A stretch of 64,000 nt of DNA from Mucilaginibacter lappiensis (lineage in GTDB: Bacteria; Bacteroidota; Bacteroidia; Sphingobacteriales; Sphingobacteriaceae). The stretch covers positions 186,001 through 250,000 of the forward strand of contig NZ_FTMG01000002.1 of NCBI RefSeq assembly GCF_900155965.1, written 5' to 3'. Positions within the stretch are counted from its first letter, which is position 1; each line of letters starts with the position of its first letter. Below the pieces are notes generated by a model, which saw nothing but the letters and a program-made list of their open reading frames with translations, ran no database searches and had not been told where the DNA came from. The translations under genes and the position numbers were made by a program. Below, piece by piece: positions 7,310 to 15,334 of this stretch.

Positions 7310-9260
7310 TCAATTCAATGTTAATGATGGTACCCTCGTTGATCACCGATTCTATATCCATTTTTCCTTTCATATAATCTACCCGGTTTTTAATGTTGCT
7401 AAACCCTATTCCCTCTGCCTTTAAACCGGCTACGGTATCAAATCCAATCCCGTTATCTTCTATGGTTATTAAAAAGATCTCGGCATTTTGGCTGCATTGT
7501 AATACAATTTTGCTGGCTCTGGCATGCCGTACCGCGTTTGATAAAAGCTCCTGTACAATACGATAAATATTGGCCTGGATAACCGCCGTCATATCTTTCC
7601 GGATATCATATGCCTGAAATTTAATCTGTGTCTGATCGCTCATTAACGATTCGCACAGATCGCGCAGTGCGGTTTCCAGGCCCAGACGCAATAAGCTTTC
7701 GGGCATCATGTTACGGGCAATGCGCCGCAGTTCTGTTACCGAATGGTCCAATTGCTGTATCACCCCGTCAAGTTCCTGGTGCCCACCGGCCTTAGCCTGC
7801 CCCGAAAGTTTTATTTTGATGCCAGAAAGCATGCCCCCCAAACCATCATGCAGATCCCTTGCTACCCGCTGCCGCTCCTGCTCTTCGCCGGTGAGCATGG
7901 CTTGTGTAAATTGGAGTTTTTGCCGCTGCTCAATATCTTTAAGCTGTTGCTGATAATTTAACTCTTTTTGTTGCGCCAGTTTTTTGCTGTTGCGATAATA
8001 AAAAACGAGGGAAGCCAGGATAACCAGCAGCATAATACTGGCTATACCCAATAACCAGTTGGTGAATACTGCTTTTTGCCTGCCAGCTTCCAGTTCCGTA
8101 ATTTTTTTCTGTTTTTGGGCGGTCTGGTATTTTATTTCCAGCGAGTTTATTTTGGTTTCCAGGGTACTGTGGGAAATACTATCGCTCAATGCGCTATATC
8201 GTTTCATCCAATCGTAAGCGCCGGCCTTGTCTTTTAACTCTTCATCCGTTAAAGCCAGGCAGTAAAACAACTGCGATCTGTTGGCGGCCATGTTCATGAA
8301 TGGCTTACGATGGGTAAGGTCAAGCGCCACATCCTTAGCCTGCTGAAAAGCTTTTTTATTATAAAGGGCATAAAATTTTTGCATCAGCAGCCGCTGCTCC
8401 GGGTATTCCTGTTTTAGTTTTTGCGCCAGTTCAATGCCCTTGTCAATAACGCCGAGCGATTGATCAAACTGTCCGGCTATAGTAAGGCGCATGCCCTCGC
8501 CGGCATAGTAATCGAGCCAGTCATCAGCCTCGGGGTAAGGTGTTAGTAAAACCCGCATACTATCCAGCATAGCCGCGGCCTGTTTGGCCTTGCCCGACAA
8601 AGAGTAATTTTCAGACAAAGTATGATAGGCCGATGCCAGGTACTGAGGAGCTTCCGGTGCATTTTTTAATGTAGAAATGGCTTTAAACAAATAAACTTCG
8701 GCCTTTTTAAAGTTGCCTAAGTTTTTGAAAGCGAAAGCTACATCCAGATAAATTTTGCCGGTATATCCCAGGTCGCCGGCCTGTTGGGCCAATGGAAGGG
8801 CTTTATTCAGCAGGATATCTACGTAGGCTTCCGGGTTGTCATTTTTAAATTGCAGTAACCGGGCGTAATCGTGCCAGCCCTTGGCCCGTATTAAAAAAGC
8901 GTCGCGGGTATTATACTTTTTGAGCTCCTTCTCGGCTTCTAAATAGGTTTTTATTGCTGAATCTGGTCGTGCGCCCGGTAACACGCCTGCATTAAAAACC
9001 AGGGAAACAGATTGCAGATATTTATTATCCTTGCTGTATTGAAGCCCCAGGTGCAAATATTGCCGGGCTTTTACAGTGTCTTCAGACAGGATAAAATAGT
9101 CTGTTAAGCGGAAACAGCTCCTGGCTTTCGCGCTATCGGGTGCCGGTTTTTTTAAAGATAGCTGGATGCTATCGGCATAATGTTTTCCATTAAGAGGGAG
9201 CTGTGCCTTGCTGCCCAGGGCAATAGCCATAAAAATAATAAAGCTGTAATATATTTTCAT
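7296..9260 (-). CDS. TPR-containing sensor histidine kinase (HisKA_3 type)
   Basis: Sensor kinase of 654 residues. A signal sequence (MKIYYSFIIFMAIALGSKA) is followed by a periplasmic TPR-like helical region (~30-390), one membrane helix (WLLGIASIMLLVILASLVFYY, ~400-420), a coiled linker, and the HisKA_3 dimerisation helix with phospho-accepting H471 in RDLHDGLGGML. The ATPase domain shows an N-box, VQELLSNAVRHARA, and the G-box EDNGIGFD. This layout is common in Bacteroidota. The ligand cannot be read from sequence. It is the first gene of a two-gene operon with the NarL-type regulator. Confidence 0.93.
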   Translation of the reverse strand: MKIYYSFIIFMAIALGSKAQLPLNGKHYADSIQLSLKKPAPDSAKARSCFRLTDYFILSEDTVKARQYLHLGLQYSKDNKYLQSVSLVFNAGVLPGARPDSAIKTYLEAEKELKKYNTRDAFLIRAKGWHDYARLLQFKNDNPEAYVDILLNKALPLAQQAGDLGYTGKIYLDVAFAFKNLGNFKKAEVYLFKAISTLKNAPEAPQYLASAYHTLSENYSLSGKAKQAAAMLDSMRVLLTPYPEADDWLDYYAGEGMRLTIAGQFDQSLGVIDKGIELAQKLKQEYPEQRLLMQKFYALYNKKAFQQAKDVALDLTHRKPFMNMAANRSQLFYCLALTDEELKDKAGAYDWMKRYSALSDSISHSTLETKINSLEIKYQTAQKQKKITELEAGRQKAVFTNWLLGIASIMLLVILASLVFYYRNSKKLAQQKELNYQQQLKDIEQRQKLQFTQAMLTGEEQERQRVARDLHDGLGGMLSGIKIKLSGQAKAGGHQELDGVIQQLDHSVTELRRIARNMMPESLLRLGLETALRDLCESLMSDQTQIKFQAYDIRKDMTAVIQANIYRIVQELLSNAVRHARASKIVLQCSQNAEIFLITIEDNGIGFDTVAGLKAEGIGFSNIKNRVDYMKGKMDIESVINEGTIINIELNAAG

Positions 9261-9392
9261 ATGGTATAAGCTGAGAACGATGGTAGATGCCGGCCCTTAC
9301 CGGCCGAAATTAATGATCATGCTTTTTTATTCAAAAGTTGCCTCCAGGTATTTCCTTTTATGCAAAGTTGAATTATTTACAAAGTATTAAAA

Positions 9393-9410
9393 ATACCTAA
9401 CTATAGGTAT
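9393..9410. promoter_or_regulatory. Inverted repeat upstream of the kinase operon
   Basis: ATACCTA-ACTA-TAGGTAT, 7-bp perfect arms, about 130 bp upstream of the kinase start. LuxR-type regulators often bind 7-bp half-site inverted repeats, so it is a candidate site for the adjacent regulator. The rest of 9261-9683 shows no gene. Confidence 0.4.
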
Positions 9411-9683
9411 AAAAAAATACCAAATATACCCGATTGATTGGTTTTGCCGCCAAACCTACTTTTGAGCCGCCTACTCCCTAACATGGCACCCGCCGGCAAA
9501 AAAGTGAAAACGCATTGGAGGAATGAAATATAAATAAGAACAAATAGTACAATCAGGAACAACAAGCATACCCGTATCGAATGATGTGGATGGGGAAGGA
9601 TTTACCATAGTCGGGCGATTTTAAATATATAGCGAAGAAATAAAGAAGTAGCCTATCCTTATCAATAACAACATCTATATCTT

Positions 9684-9716
9684 AAAAAACCCCGGACGCG
9701 AGGCCCGGGGTTTTTT
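9684..9716. terminator. Bidirectional terminator after the SDR gene
   Basis: GC-rich stem CCCCGG/CCGGGG (9690-9695 with 9705-9710), flanked by an A-run on the left and a T-run on the right. On the reverse strand it lies about 65 bp past the SDR stop codon and would end the tetR-SDR transcript. Confidence 0.8.
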
Positions 9717-9778
9717 TATAAATCATAAAATATCCCGGCTGTTAGTGAATATGTGTATCTGCCAGGTTTAAAAAGGCA

Positions 9779-10573
9779 TTATAAAATAGTTTGCAGCAGT
9801 CCACCGTCTGCGCGGAGCGCTGATCCGTTAGTGGCTGCAGATAATGGGCTTGACAAATAAACCACGAGGTTGGCCAATTCTGAGGGTGTTATAAACCGCT
9901 GGAGTAATGATGTTGGATTCATCGTTTTTGATAAATTATCCTTTACCTGCTCTACTTCGATATTGGCCGTCGCCGCAATTTGTTCAACAACCCCGGAAAC
10001 GCCCTCTGAATAAGTGGGACCGCCTAAAATGGTATTCACTGTAACTGATGTGCCTTTGGTAAGCTCGGCAAGTCCGCGGGCTATGGATATCATCGCGGTT
10101 TTGGTCATGGCATAATGGATCATGTTACCAGGTATTTTTACAGCCGACTCACTACTGATAAAGATAACCCTGCCCTGCGTTTTTTCAATCATTTTTGGTA
10201 GCAGTGCTCTGGATAAGCGCACTCCGCTCATAACGTTTACTTCAAAAAACCTGAGCCAATCCTGATCCGTGATATCGGCAAATTGTTTCAGTTCAAAAAT
10301 GCCCACATTATTAACCAAAATATCAATTTCAGGAAGCTGCGTTAGGAGTTTAGTGACCTCGTCTACATCCGCAAAGTTTGCAGTTATTCCGGAAACAACA
10401 GCTTCTGGAATAGCCAGTCTGAGTTTCTCGACGGCTGCGGCTACCTTTTCGTTGTTTCGGCCGTTAATAATTACATGGGCTCCTTCCTGAAGTAATTGTT
10501 TGGCTATGGCAAAACCAATTCCCTGTGTTGATCCGCTCACAAATGCGGTTTTTGATGTCAATTGTAAATTCAT
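9779..10573 (-). CDS. Short-chain dehydrogenase/reductase
   Basis: Classical SDR of 264 residues. NAD(P) motif TGxxxGxG appears as SGSTQGIGFA (~13-21), the NNVG motif as VNNVGIF, and the catalytic triad as S in ISSESA plus YAMTK. Full length. The frame stays open upstream to 10633, but that extension would translate the operator palindrome; the ATG at 10573 gives MNLQLTSKTAF. Substrate unknown. It lies downstream of a tetR gene with matching operators, so it is probably the repressor's target, in a xenobiotic or aldehyde-response role (inference). Confidence 0.9.
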   Translation of the reverse strand: MNLQLTSKTAFVSGSTQGIGFAIAKQLLQEGAHVIINGRNNEKVAAAVEKLRLAIPEAVVSGITANFADVDEVTKLLTQLPEIDILVNNVGIFELKQFADITDQDWLRFFEVNVMSGVRLSRALLPKMIEKTQGRVIFISSESAVKIPGNMIHYAMTKTAMISIARGLAELTKGTSVTVNTILGGPTYSEGVSGVVEQIAATANIEVEQVKDNLSKTMNPTSLLQRFITPSELANLVVYLSSPLSAATNGSALRADGGLLQTIL

Positions 10574-10593
10574 GATTGTTAATTGGTTTTTAA

Positions 10594-10615
10594 TTTTGTG
10601 TTGATCAATACAAAA
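10594..10615. promoter_or_regulatory. TetR operator copy 1 (upstream of SDR)
   Basis: A 22-bp near-perfect palindrome centred on TGATCA, with outer arms TTTTGT / ACAAAA and core TGTTGATCAATACA. It shares 20 of 22 bases with the palindrome at 11235-11256. It lies 20 bp upstream of the SDR start, in the gap after tetR. Confidence 0.75.
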
Positions 10616-10629
10616 ACAGATAAAAAAAA

Positions 10630-11211
10630 TCAACGGATAATTTCAAGCTGCATTTCAATAAGTTCACTCAATTGCTGCTGATCGGGATACATGCGGCGGG
10701 TAACGTTTAAACCATTATAAAGATTAATAAGGTAACGGCCCAGGAGTGCGGGATTGGTTTGGTTTTTCAGTGTTCCGTTTTTTTGTGCTTTGGCAATGGT
10801 TTGAGTGTATAGTTGCTCTACATCCTTTAAAATAGCGATGTTTTCATTTTCCAATTCCGCGTCAAGCCCGGCCATTTCTACAATAGTATTGGCTATTAAG
10901 CAGCCTCTCCTATGTGTGTGTGTATCGGCATGGGCTAGGCTTCTAAAAAAACCTTTGATCAGATCAACAGGAGCATTGCTTTTTTCTACCTCGTATGCAA
11001 ATTGTTTAAATGCCTGTCGCCGCTGATTTACAGCTTGCCTAAACAGTTCTTTCTTTCCGCCTTTAAACGCATTATAAAAACTTCCGCTACCCATGTTCAT
11101 GGCTTCAAGTACATCTTCTAAAGATGTCGCAGTAAACCCTTTGGTCCAAAAAGCCTGTTGTGCCTTAATAACAACCTCTTCGTGTTTAAATGTATTTGGT
11201 CTCCCTCTCAT
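10630..11211 (-). CDS. TetR/AcrR-family transcriptional repressor
   Basis: TetR-type regulator of 193 residues from the ATG at 11211. The DNA-binding helices read AQQAFWTKGFTATSLEDVLEAMNMGSGSFYNAFKGGKKELF. The C-terminal ligand domain contains HRRGCLIANTIVEMAGLD, typical of the subfamily with a TetR_C domain of YcdC/AcrR style. Followed 56 bp later by the SDR gene. Palindromes with the same sequence sit upstream of its own start and in front of the SDR, so autoregulation and control of the SDR are both inferred. Confidence 0.92.
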   Translation of the reverse strand: MRGRPNTFKHEEVVIKAQQAFWTKGFTATSLEDVLEAMNMGSGSFYNAFKGGKKELFRQAVNQRRQAFKQFAYEVEKSNAPVDLIKGFFRSLAHADTHTHRRGCLIANTIVEMAGLDAELENENIAILKDVEQLYTQTIAKAQKNGTLKNQTNPALLGRYLINLYNGLNVTRRMYPDQQQLSELIEMQLEIIR

Positions 11212-11234
11212 GGCGTGTATGGTTAATTGTTTTA

Positions 11235-11256
11235 TTTTGTGCTGATCGATACAAAA
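11235..11256. promoter_or_regulatory. TetR operator copy 2 (upstream of tetR)
   Basis: A 22-bp palindrome with arms TTTTGT / ACAAAA and core TGCTGATCGATACA, differing from copy 1 at two positions. It starts 23 bp upstream of the tetR start. Confidence 0.75.
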
Positions 11257-11344
11257 ATACAAACAATTTTGAAACCGGGAAAATACATTCCAAAAATTGT
11301 TTTGCGGTTAGTAGCGCTGTTAATTCCTGGGTTTCGATTATAAA

Positions 11345-11372
11345 CTACCACAAGCAGTGTTGCTTGCGGTAG
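11345..11372. repeat. ACCACAAGC-family hairpin
   Basis: CTACCACAAGCA-GTGT-TGCTTGCGGTAG, 12-bp arms with one mismatch, just past the YceI gene's 3' end. Related copies occur near 29781, 30010, 30063, 31894 and 57233. Confidence 0.65.
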
Positions 11373-11385
11373 CAGGGGTATTAAA

Positions 11386-11916
11386 TTATTGTTTGATCAA
11401 TTGGATATCGAAATGTAGTTTGATCTCGTCGCCTATCATTAAACCTCCGGTTTCGGTAAGCATGCTCCAGGTTAGGCCATAATTTTTACGGTTAATTTTT
11501 CCGTTTACCTCAAACCCAGCCCGGGTATCGCCATTGCGTCCTTTACCGGTACCGGTAAATTCTACATCCAGTACAATGGGTAGGGTGTTTTGGCGTATGG
11601 TTAAGTTACCTGTAAGTTCATACTTCCCGGATTGCTTTTGTAATAGGCCACTAAAAGTGATCTGGGGAAATTGAGGGGTATTAAAAAACTCTTCAGTTTT
11701 AAGATGGCCATCCCTGATCTCGTGGTTGGTGTCAATACTATCTGTGTCGATCTCCAAACTAATTTCTGCGTTGTCGAAATCCTCGTTGGGGCTGATTACA
11801 TCTCCCTTAAATATTTTAAAAGTACCGGCAATATTTGATATAGCCAGGTGTTTTACCTTGAATTGTATCTCGGAGTGATCGGGGTCAATTGACCATGTTG
11901 ATTTTGTGTGTTCCAT
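11386..11916 (-). CDS. YceI-family protein
   Basis: Lipocalin-like YceI domain covering all 176 residues: WSIDPDHSEIQFKVKHLAISNIAGTF at the N-terminus, then the TFSGLL and LTGNLTIR strands and the closing IGDEIKLHFDIQL. No signal peptide is present, so a cytoplasmic location is likely, unlike the periplasmic E. coli YceI. Family members bind isoprenoid-like ligands. It lies in the same orientation as the Crp-family gene 98 bp upstream and may be its target. Confidence 0.9.
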   Translation of the reverse strand: MEHTKSTWSIDPDHSEIQFKVKHLAISNIAGTFKIFKGDVISPNEDFDNAEISLEIDTDSIDTNHEIRDGHLKTEEFFNTPQFPQITFSGLLQKQSGKYELTGNLTIRQNTLPIVLDVEFTGTGKGRNGDTRAGFEVNGKINRKNYGLTWSMLTETGGLMIGDEIKLHFDIQLIKQ

Positions 11917-12014
11917 TATCCTTATTTATTTGAACACAAAATTAAAACGCGGCCAGCCGGCACAAGATGAACCAGGTTATGAAATGAAGGGGGAAATATT
12001 GAACCAGGTTAAGC

Positions 12015-12596
12015 TTACTTTAATAACAACCGCTTACGGATCTTACTCAAAAACTCGGGTGTTATACCCAGGTAGGAGGCTATATGTTTTTGAGCGATGT
12101 ATTGATCGATAGTAGGGAATTTTAATTGAAATTTTAAATATCGCTCCTCGGCAGTTAAAGAATAGCTTTCAATAAAGCGCAGTTGCTGCCTGATGAGTGA
12201 TGTTTGAAAGCTGATGCGGAAATACCGTTCGAACTTGGGATATTTTTCAAATAACTGTTCCTGTGCCGACCGGGGTAGTAATAATAGTTCGCCATCGCTC
12301 AGGCCTTTGGTTGAATAAATGGTTCTGGGATCGGGGCTCAGGCTAAACAGATCGCCGCTCCACCAGCCCTGCGCGGCAAACTGAACCACATGATCGTCCC
12401 CCTCCTGGTCGGTATAATAACTCATGATGTACCCCGCGTTTACAAACATGATATACCGGGCAACATCACCGCTTTTTACAATCAGCTCGTCATGCCTGAA
12501 AGGTCTTGAAATTAAAACCGATTCCAGGTATGCGCGTTCATCCGCAGTTAACTGCACATGTTCGTTAATATTAGAAAGGATGATGGCGCTGTTCAT
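12015..12596 (-). CDS. Crp/Fnr-family transcriptional regulator
   Basis: Cyclic-nucleotide-binding-fold regulator of 193 residues. The beta-roll spans ~20-110 (FRHDELIVKSGDVARYIMFVNAGYIMSYY). The C-terminal part carries a short HTH, IAQKHIASYLGITPEFLSKIRKRL, with an ExxSK recognition helix close to FNR's ExxSR. No Fe-S cysteine cluster is visible, so it is not a canonical FNR. This Bacteroidota subfamily commonly sits beside small stress or detoxification genes, here YceI. Confidence 0.88.
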   Translation of the reverse strand: MNSAIILSNINEHVQLTADERAYLESVLISRPFRHDELIVKSGDVARYIMFVNAGYIMSYYTDQEGDDHVVQFAAQGWWSGDLFSLSPDPRTIYSTKGLSDGELLLLPRSAQEQLFEKYPKFERYFRISFQTSLIRQQLRFIESYSLTAEERYLKFQLKFPTIDQYIAQKHIASYLGITPEFLSKIRKRLLLK

Positions 12597-12696
12597 TTGC
12601 TCTGATAAAAAAGCAAAGTAACCAAAATTTATGATTTGGTGCTACTTCCGCCACCGCAAACGGCACTTGGGATAGCGGGAAAACAAATGGATGTAT

Positions 12697-13155
12697 TTAC
12701 CACAACCAGGAAATCAGCAAAGCTACCAGGGCAGTGAAAGAGAAAGCTCCCCTGATCAAAATTAATTTTACCCAGGTGAGCTGCAGGCCCCGCCAATCAG
12801 AAACACCACCGGCAGGGTATTGATTGAATCGATTATTAATAGGGATGCTTCCTTTTAAGGCGATGAGTACATCCACCACAATGCATAGGGTTGCCACCAA
12901 TGTACAAAGGAAAACCAGGCCGTTCATTTGCTGTCGCGACAACATTAATACGGTTATGCCTAAAGCCAGGGCGATGTAATAAAGGACCCTTAATCTGCCG
13001 GCTATGAAACTGTCCAATGCTTTCCGGTAATCGGCAAAAACGGGTACGGTGAGGTGCTTCATGGCTTCGGCGCAGCCAATAAAATAAAATATACCTTGAG
13101 AGGCAATGATGATGACAACTAATAATTGAAGAAGTCTGATTTTTTCTGTGTACAT
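12697..13155 (-). CDS. DUF1772-like four-helix membrane protein
   Basis: 152 residues with four predicted membrane helices (LLVVIIIASQGIFYFIG, VLYYIALALGITVLML, FLCTLVATLCIVVDVLIAL, GAFSFTALVALLISW). The motif PINNRFN followed by W matches the DUF1772 / anthrone-oxygenase-like family. Function unknown. It is transcribed away from the Crp-family gene at 13234, and an FNR-type box lies in the shared spacer, so it may belong to the same regulon (inference). Confidence 0.75.
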   Translation of the reverse strand: MYTEKIRLLQLLVVIIIASQGIFYFIGCAEAMKHLTVPVFADYRKALDSFIAGRLRVLYYIALALGITVLMLSRQQMNGLVFLCTLVATLCIVVDVLIALKGSIPINNRFNQYPAGGVSDWRGLQLTWVKLILIRGAFSFTALVALLISWLW

Positions 13156-13206
13156 ATTTTTATATTTAATAATGGTACAAAAGTCTTTATCTTCAATACC
13201 TTAAAC

Positions 13207-13222
13207 CTTGATTGAAATCAAG
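13207..13222. promoter_or_regulatory. FNR-type box 1
   Basis: CTTGATTGAAATCAAG is a perfect match to the FNR-family consensus TTGATnnnnATCAA. It is 11 bp upstream of the 13234 gene and 51 bp from the divergent DUF1772 gene. The same 22-bp stretch, including flanks, recurs at 14110. Confidence 0.75.
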
Positions 13223-13233
13223 AAATTCAGCTA

Positions 13234-13818
13234 ATGACATTGATTATGGAACATGCACGCTTACGACAGCTGATTGCACAAGTGACGGAAATGAACGATG
13301 AAGCCTGGGAAGCATCCATTGATCGGTTTAAAATTAAACGCCTCAAAAAAAGGCAGTACTTTTTAAAACAGGGCGACGTTTGCCGGCAGGTGGGCTTTAT
13401 TGTGTCTGGCTATACCCGCCTCTTTTATAGCCTTAAGGATGCTGAGGTGACCAAAGATTTTAATACAGAATATATGTTTTGCGGGTCATACGCCAGTTTT
13501 ATAAGCAAAGCTCCCGCACATTTTAATGTTATTGCGATGGAGCCACTAACGCTGCTGGTGATTAACCGGGAAGATTTGCTCGATTTAACCGAGCGGTTCC
13601 CGTCCTGGCAAAAATTTTTACGCATTGCGATGGAGCAGCTTTTTATTAGCAAGGAAGACAGGGAAGCGCTTTTCCTGACCTGTACTCCCGATGAACGCTA
13701 TGCAGACCTGGTTCACCATCATCAGGACTGGGTGAACAGGATTCCGTTAAAATACCTGGCATCTTATCTTGGCATGACACCGGAAACCTTAAGCCGGATC
13801 AGGGCTAAAAAAATATAA
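13234..13818 (+). CDS. Crp/Fnr-family regulator with FNR-like recognition helix
   Basis: 194-residue regulator with a beta-roll (RQYFLKQGDVCRQVGFIVSGYTRLFY) and a C-terminal HTH, IPLKYLASYLGMTPETLSRIRAKK. The recognition helix reads ETLSR, the same ExxSR pattern that in FNR reads TTGAT half-sites. A perfect TTGAT palindrome sits 11 bp upstream, so self-repression is plausible. No N-terminal iron-sulfur cysteines. ATG at 13234 used; the ATG four codons on (13246) is an alternative. Confidence 0.88.
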   Translation: MTLIMEHARLRQLIAQVTEMNDEAWEASIDRFKIKRLKKRQYFLKQGDVCRQVGFIVSGYTRLFYSLKDAEVTKDFNTEYMFCGSYASFISKAPAHFNVIAMEPLTLLVINREDLLDLTERFPSWQKFLRIAMEQLFISKEDREALFLTCTPDERYADLVHHHQDWVNRIPLKYLASYLGMTPETLSRIRAKKI

Positions 13819-13839
13819 ATTAAGTCCGCTATAAAACAT

Positions 13840-14058
13840 TCAACTGGCATTCAGCCACATTGCACGTGTTACCTGCCTTATCAGCTCCACAGAGTTTTTA
13901 ACCTCCATTTTTTCGAGCAGATGGCGCCTGTGTGTTTCAACCGTGTTGATGCTGATAAATAACTCTTGTGCAATACGTTTAGTTGAAAAGCCCTCTCCTA
14001 TGAGTGTGAGCACTTCCATTTCTCTCTTCGTGAATTTTCTAACTTTTTCTATATACAT
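13840..14058 (-). CDS. Stand-alone LuxR/GerE-type HTH protein
   Basis: 72-residue protein consisting only of a LuxR HTH: FTKREMEVLTLIGEGFSTKRIA, then LFISINTVETHRRHLLEKM. It lacks a receiver or ligand domain. It resembles the C-terminus of the NarL-type regulator at 6674, so it may be a relic of a response regulator, but the frame is clean and it has its own ATG and an upstream FNR-type box. Convergent with the Crp-family gene, 21 bp apart. Confidence 0.8.
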   Translation of the reverse strand: MYIEKVRKFTKREMEVLTLIGEGFSTKRIAQELFISINTVETHRRHLLEKMEVKNSVELIRQVTRAMWLNAS

Positions 14059-14109
14059 GACGACTGTTTATTTAATGGGATAAAATTCCAGAAGTTTACC
14101 ATCGCAAAC

Positions 14110-14125
14110 CTTGATTGAAATCAAG
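14110..14125. promoter_or_regulatory. FNR-type box 2
   Basis: CTTGATTGAAATCAAG, identical to the box at 13207 with matching flanks (AAACC... and ...AA). It lies 51 bp upstream of the LuxR-HTH gene on the reverse strand, at a distance suited to activation or repression. Confidence 0.75.
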
Positions 14126-14299
14126 AATTTTATACAGGCAGGGCTCCTTCTGGGCCCTTTTACCTTTCTTTTTGCGATGGCCCAGGGCCCCTTCACCAAT
14201 TCCTCACCCGAGGCCGCGATCTTCACTTTTTTAAAACCATCGCCTCAAATTTTTATTAATCTGTTATAAAAGGAGATTTTTTGCTTTAATTTGTTTACT

Positions 14300-15322
14300 A
14301 TGTTTAAAACCCGACTTGTACTGCTATTCCTGGCATTAATAGCCCTGGGCATCAACGCCAAAGCACAACAAACCGACTCCCTGAAGCACGACACTGTTAA
14401 AATTGATACCGCCCAGATCAACAAACTCCGGATAGATTCCCGTAAAAATGCCATCCCAACCCGTATAAGGCCGGTACAACTGCAAAGGGAACAGGTGCCG
14501 TTAACTATGCTGGATTACAAGGTAAACTACTGGAAAAAGTCCGTCACCTTTGGGTTAAACTTTAATCAATCGTCATTTACCAGCAATTACGCGGCGGGTG
14601 GTGTAAACGCAGTAGCGCTGGGCTCAAACTTTATTTACCATACGGAGTATAACAAGGCGCCGTTTAGTTATGTATCTGAATTGAACCTGCAATACGGTGT
14701 ATCCAAAAATAAAGGTCAAGGCAAACGCAAAACCAACGACCGTATTTACTTTGACAACAAGGTGGCTTCGCAATTATCCAAGCATTGGTACGTGTTCGGG
14801 TCGTTAACGTTTGAGTCGCAATTTGATAAAGGCTATAATTACGTTGACTTGGGTAACGGCAAGTTTGAACAGGATTATATTTCCAATTTCATGTCGCCGG
14901 GTTATTTAACCGAATCATTCGGTTTTGAATATAAGCCTACCGGGTATTTTGATTTACGCATAGGTACCGGTACAGCGCGTCAAACGTTTGTTTTAGATGA
15001 CTCCATTCATAAAAAACAACCTGACAATTACGGTGTACCAATAGGCCATACCATAAAAAACGACCTGGCCTTTCAAATGGTGGCCTTGTTTGATAAGGAT
15101 ATAGCGAAAAACATCCACCTCAACACCCGGTACGCCTTATTTATACCCTACGGACAGGATCTTAAATATATTACGCATCGTGTTGATATGGTTTTATCAG
15201 CCAGGGTTAACCGGTTAATCAATGTCAGTCTTAACGGTACCCTGCTTTATGATAAACATACATCGAAAGATGCCCAGGCTACGGAGGGTCTGGCGCTGGG
15301 CGTGTTGTATAAATTCCCGTAA
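14300..15322 (+). CDS. DUF3078 family secreted beta-rich protein
   Basis: About 340 residues from the ATG at 14300; the frame opens earlier at a TTG. A signal peptide (MFKTRLVLLFLALIALGINA) is followed by a beta-strand-rich region with the DUF3078 hallmark WKKSVTFGLNFNQSSFTSNY and AAGGVNAVALGSNF. Strands alternate to the end (LALGVLYKFP), suggesting an outer-membrane barrel. Function unknown. It stands alone between two oppositely oriented regulator genes. Confidence 0.82.
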   Translation: MFKTRLVLLFLALIALGINAKAQQTDSLKHDTVKIDTAQINKLRIDSRKNAIPTRIRPVQLQREQVPLTMLDYKVNYWKKSVTFGLNFNQSSFTSNYAAGGVNAVALGSNFIYHTEYNKAPFSYVSELNLQYGVSKNKGQGKRKTNDRIYFDNKVASQLSKHWYVFGSLTFESQFDKGYNYVDLGNGKFEQDYISNFMSPGYLTESFGFEYKPTGYFDLRIGTGTARQTFVLDDSIHKKQPDNYGVPIGHTIKNDLAFQMVALFDKDIAKNIHLNTRYALFIPYGQDLKYITHRVDMVLSARVNRLINVSLNGTLLYDKHTSKDAQATEGLALGVLYKFP

Positions 15323-15334
15323 GGTTAGTGAAAC

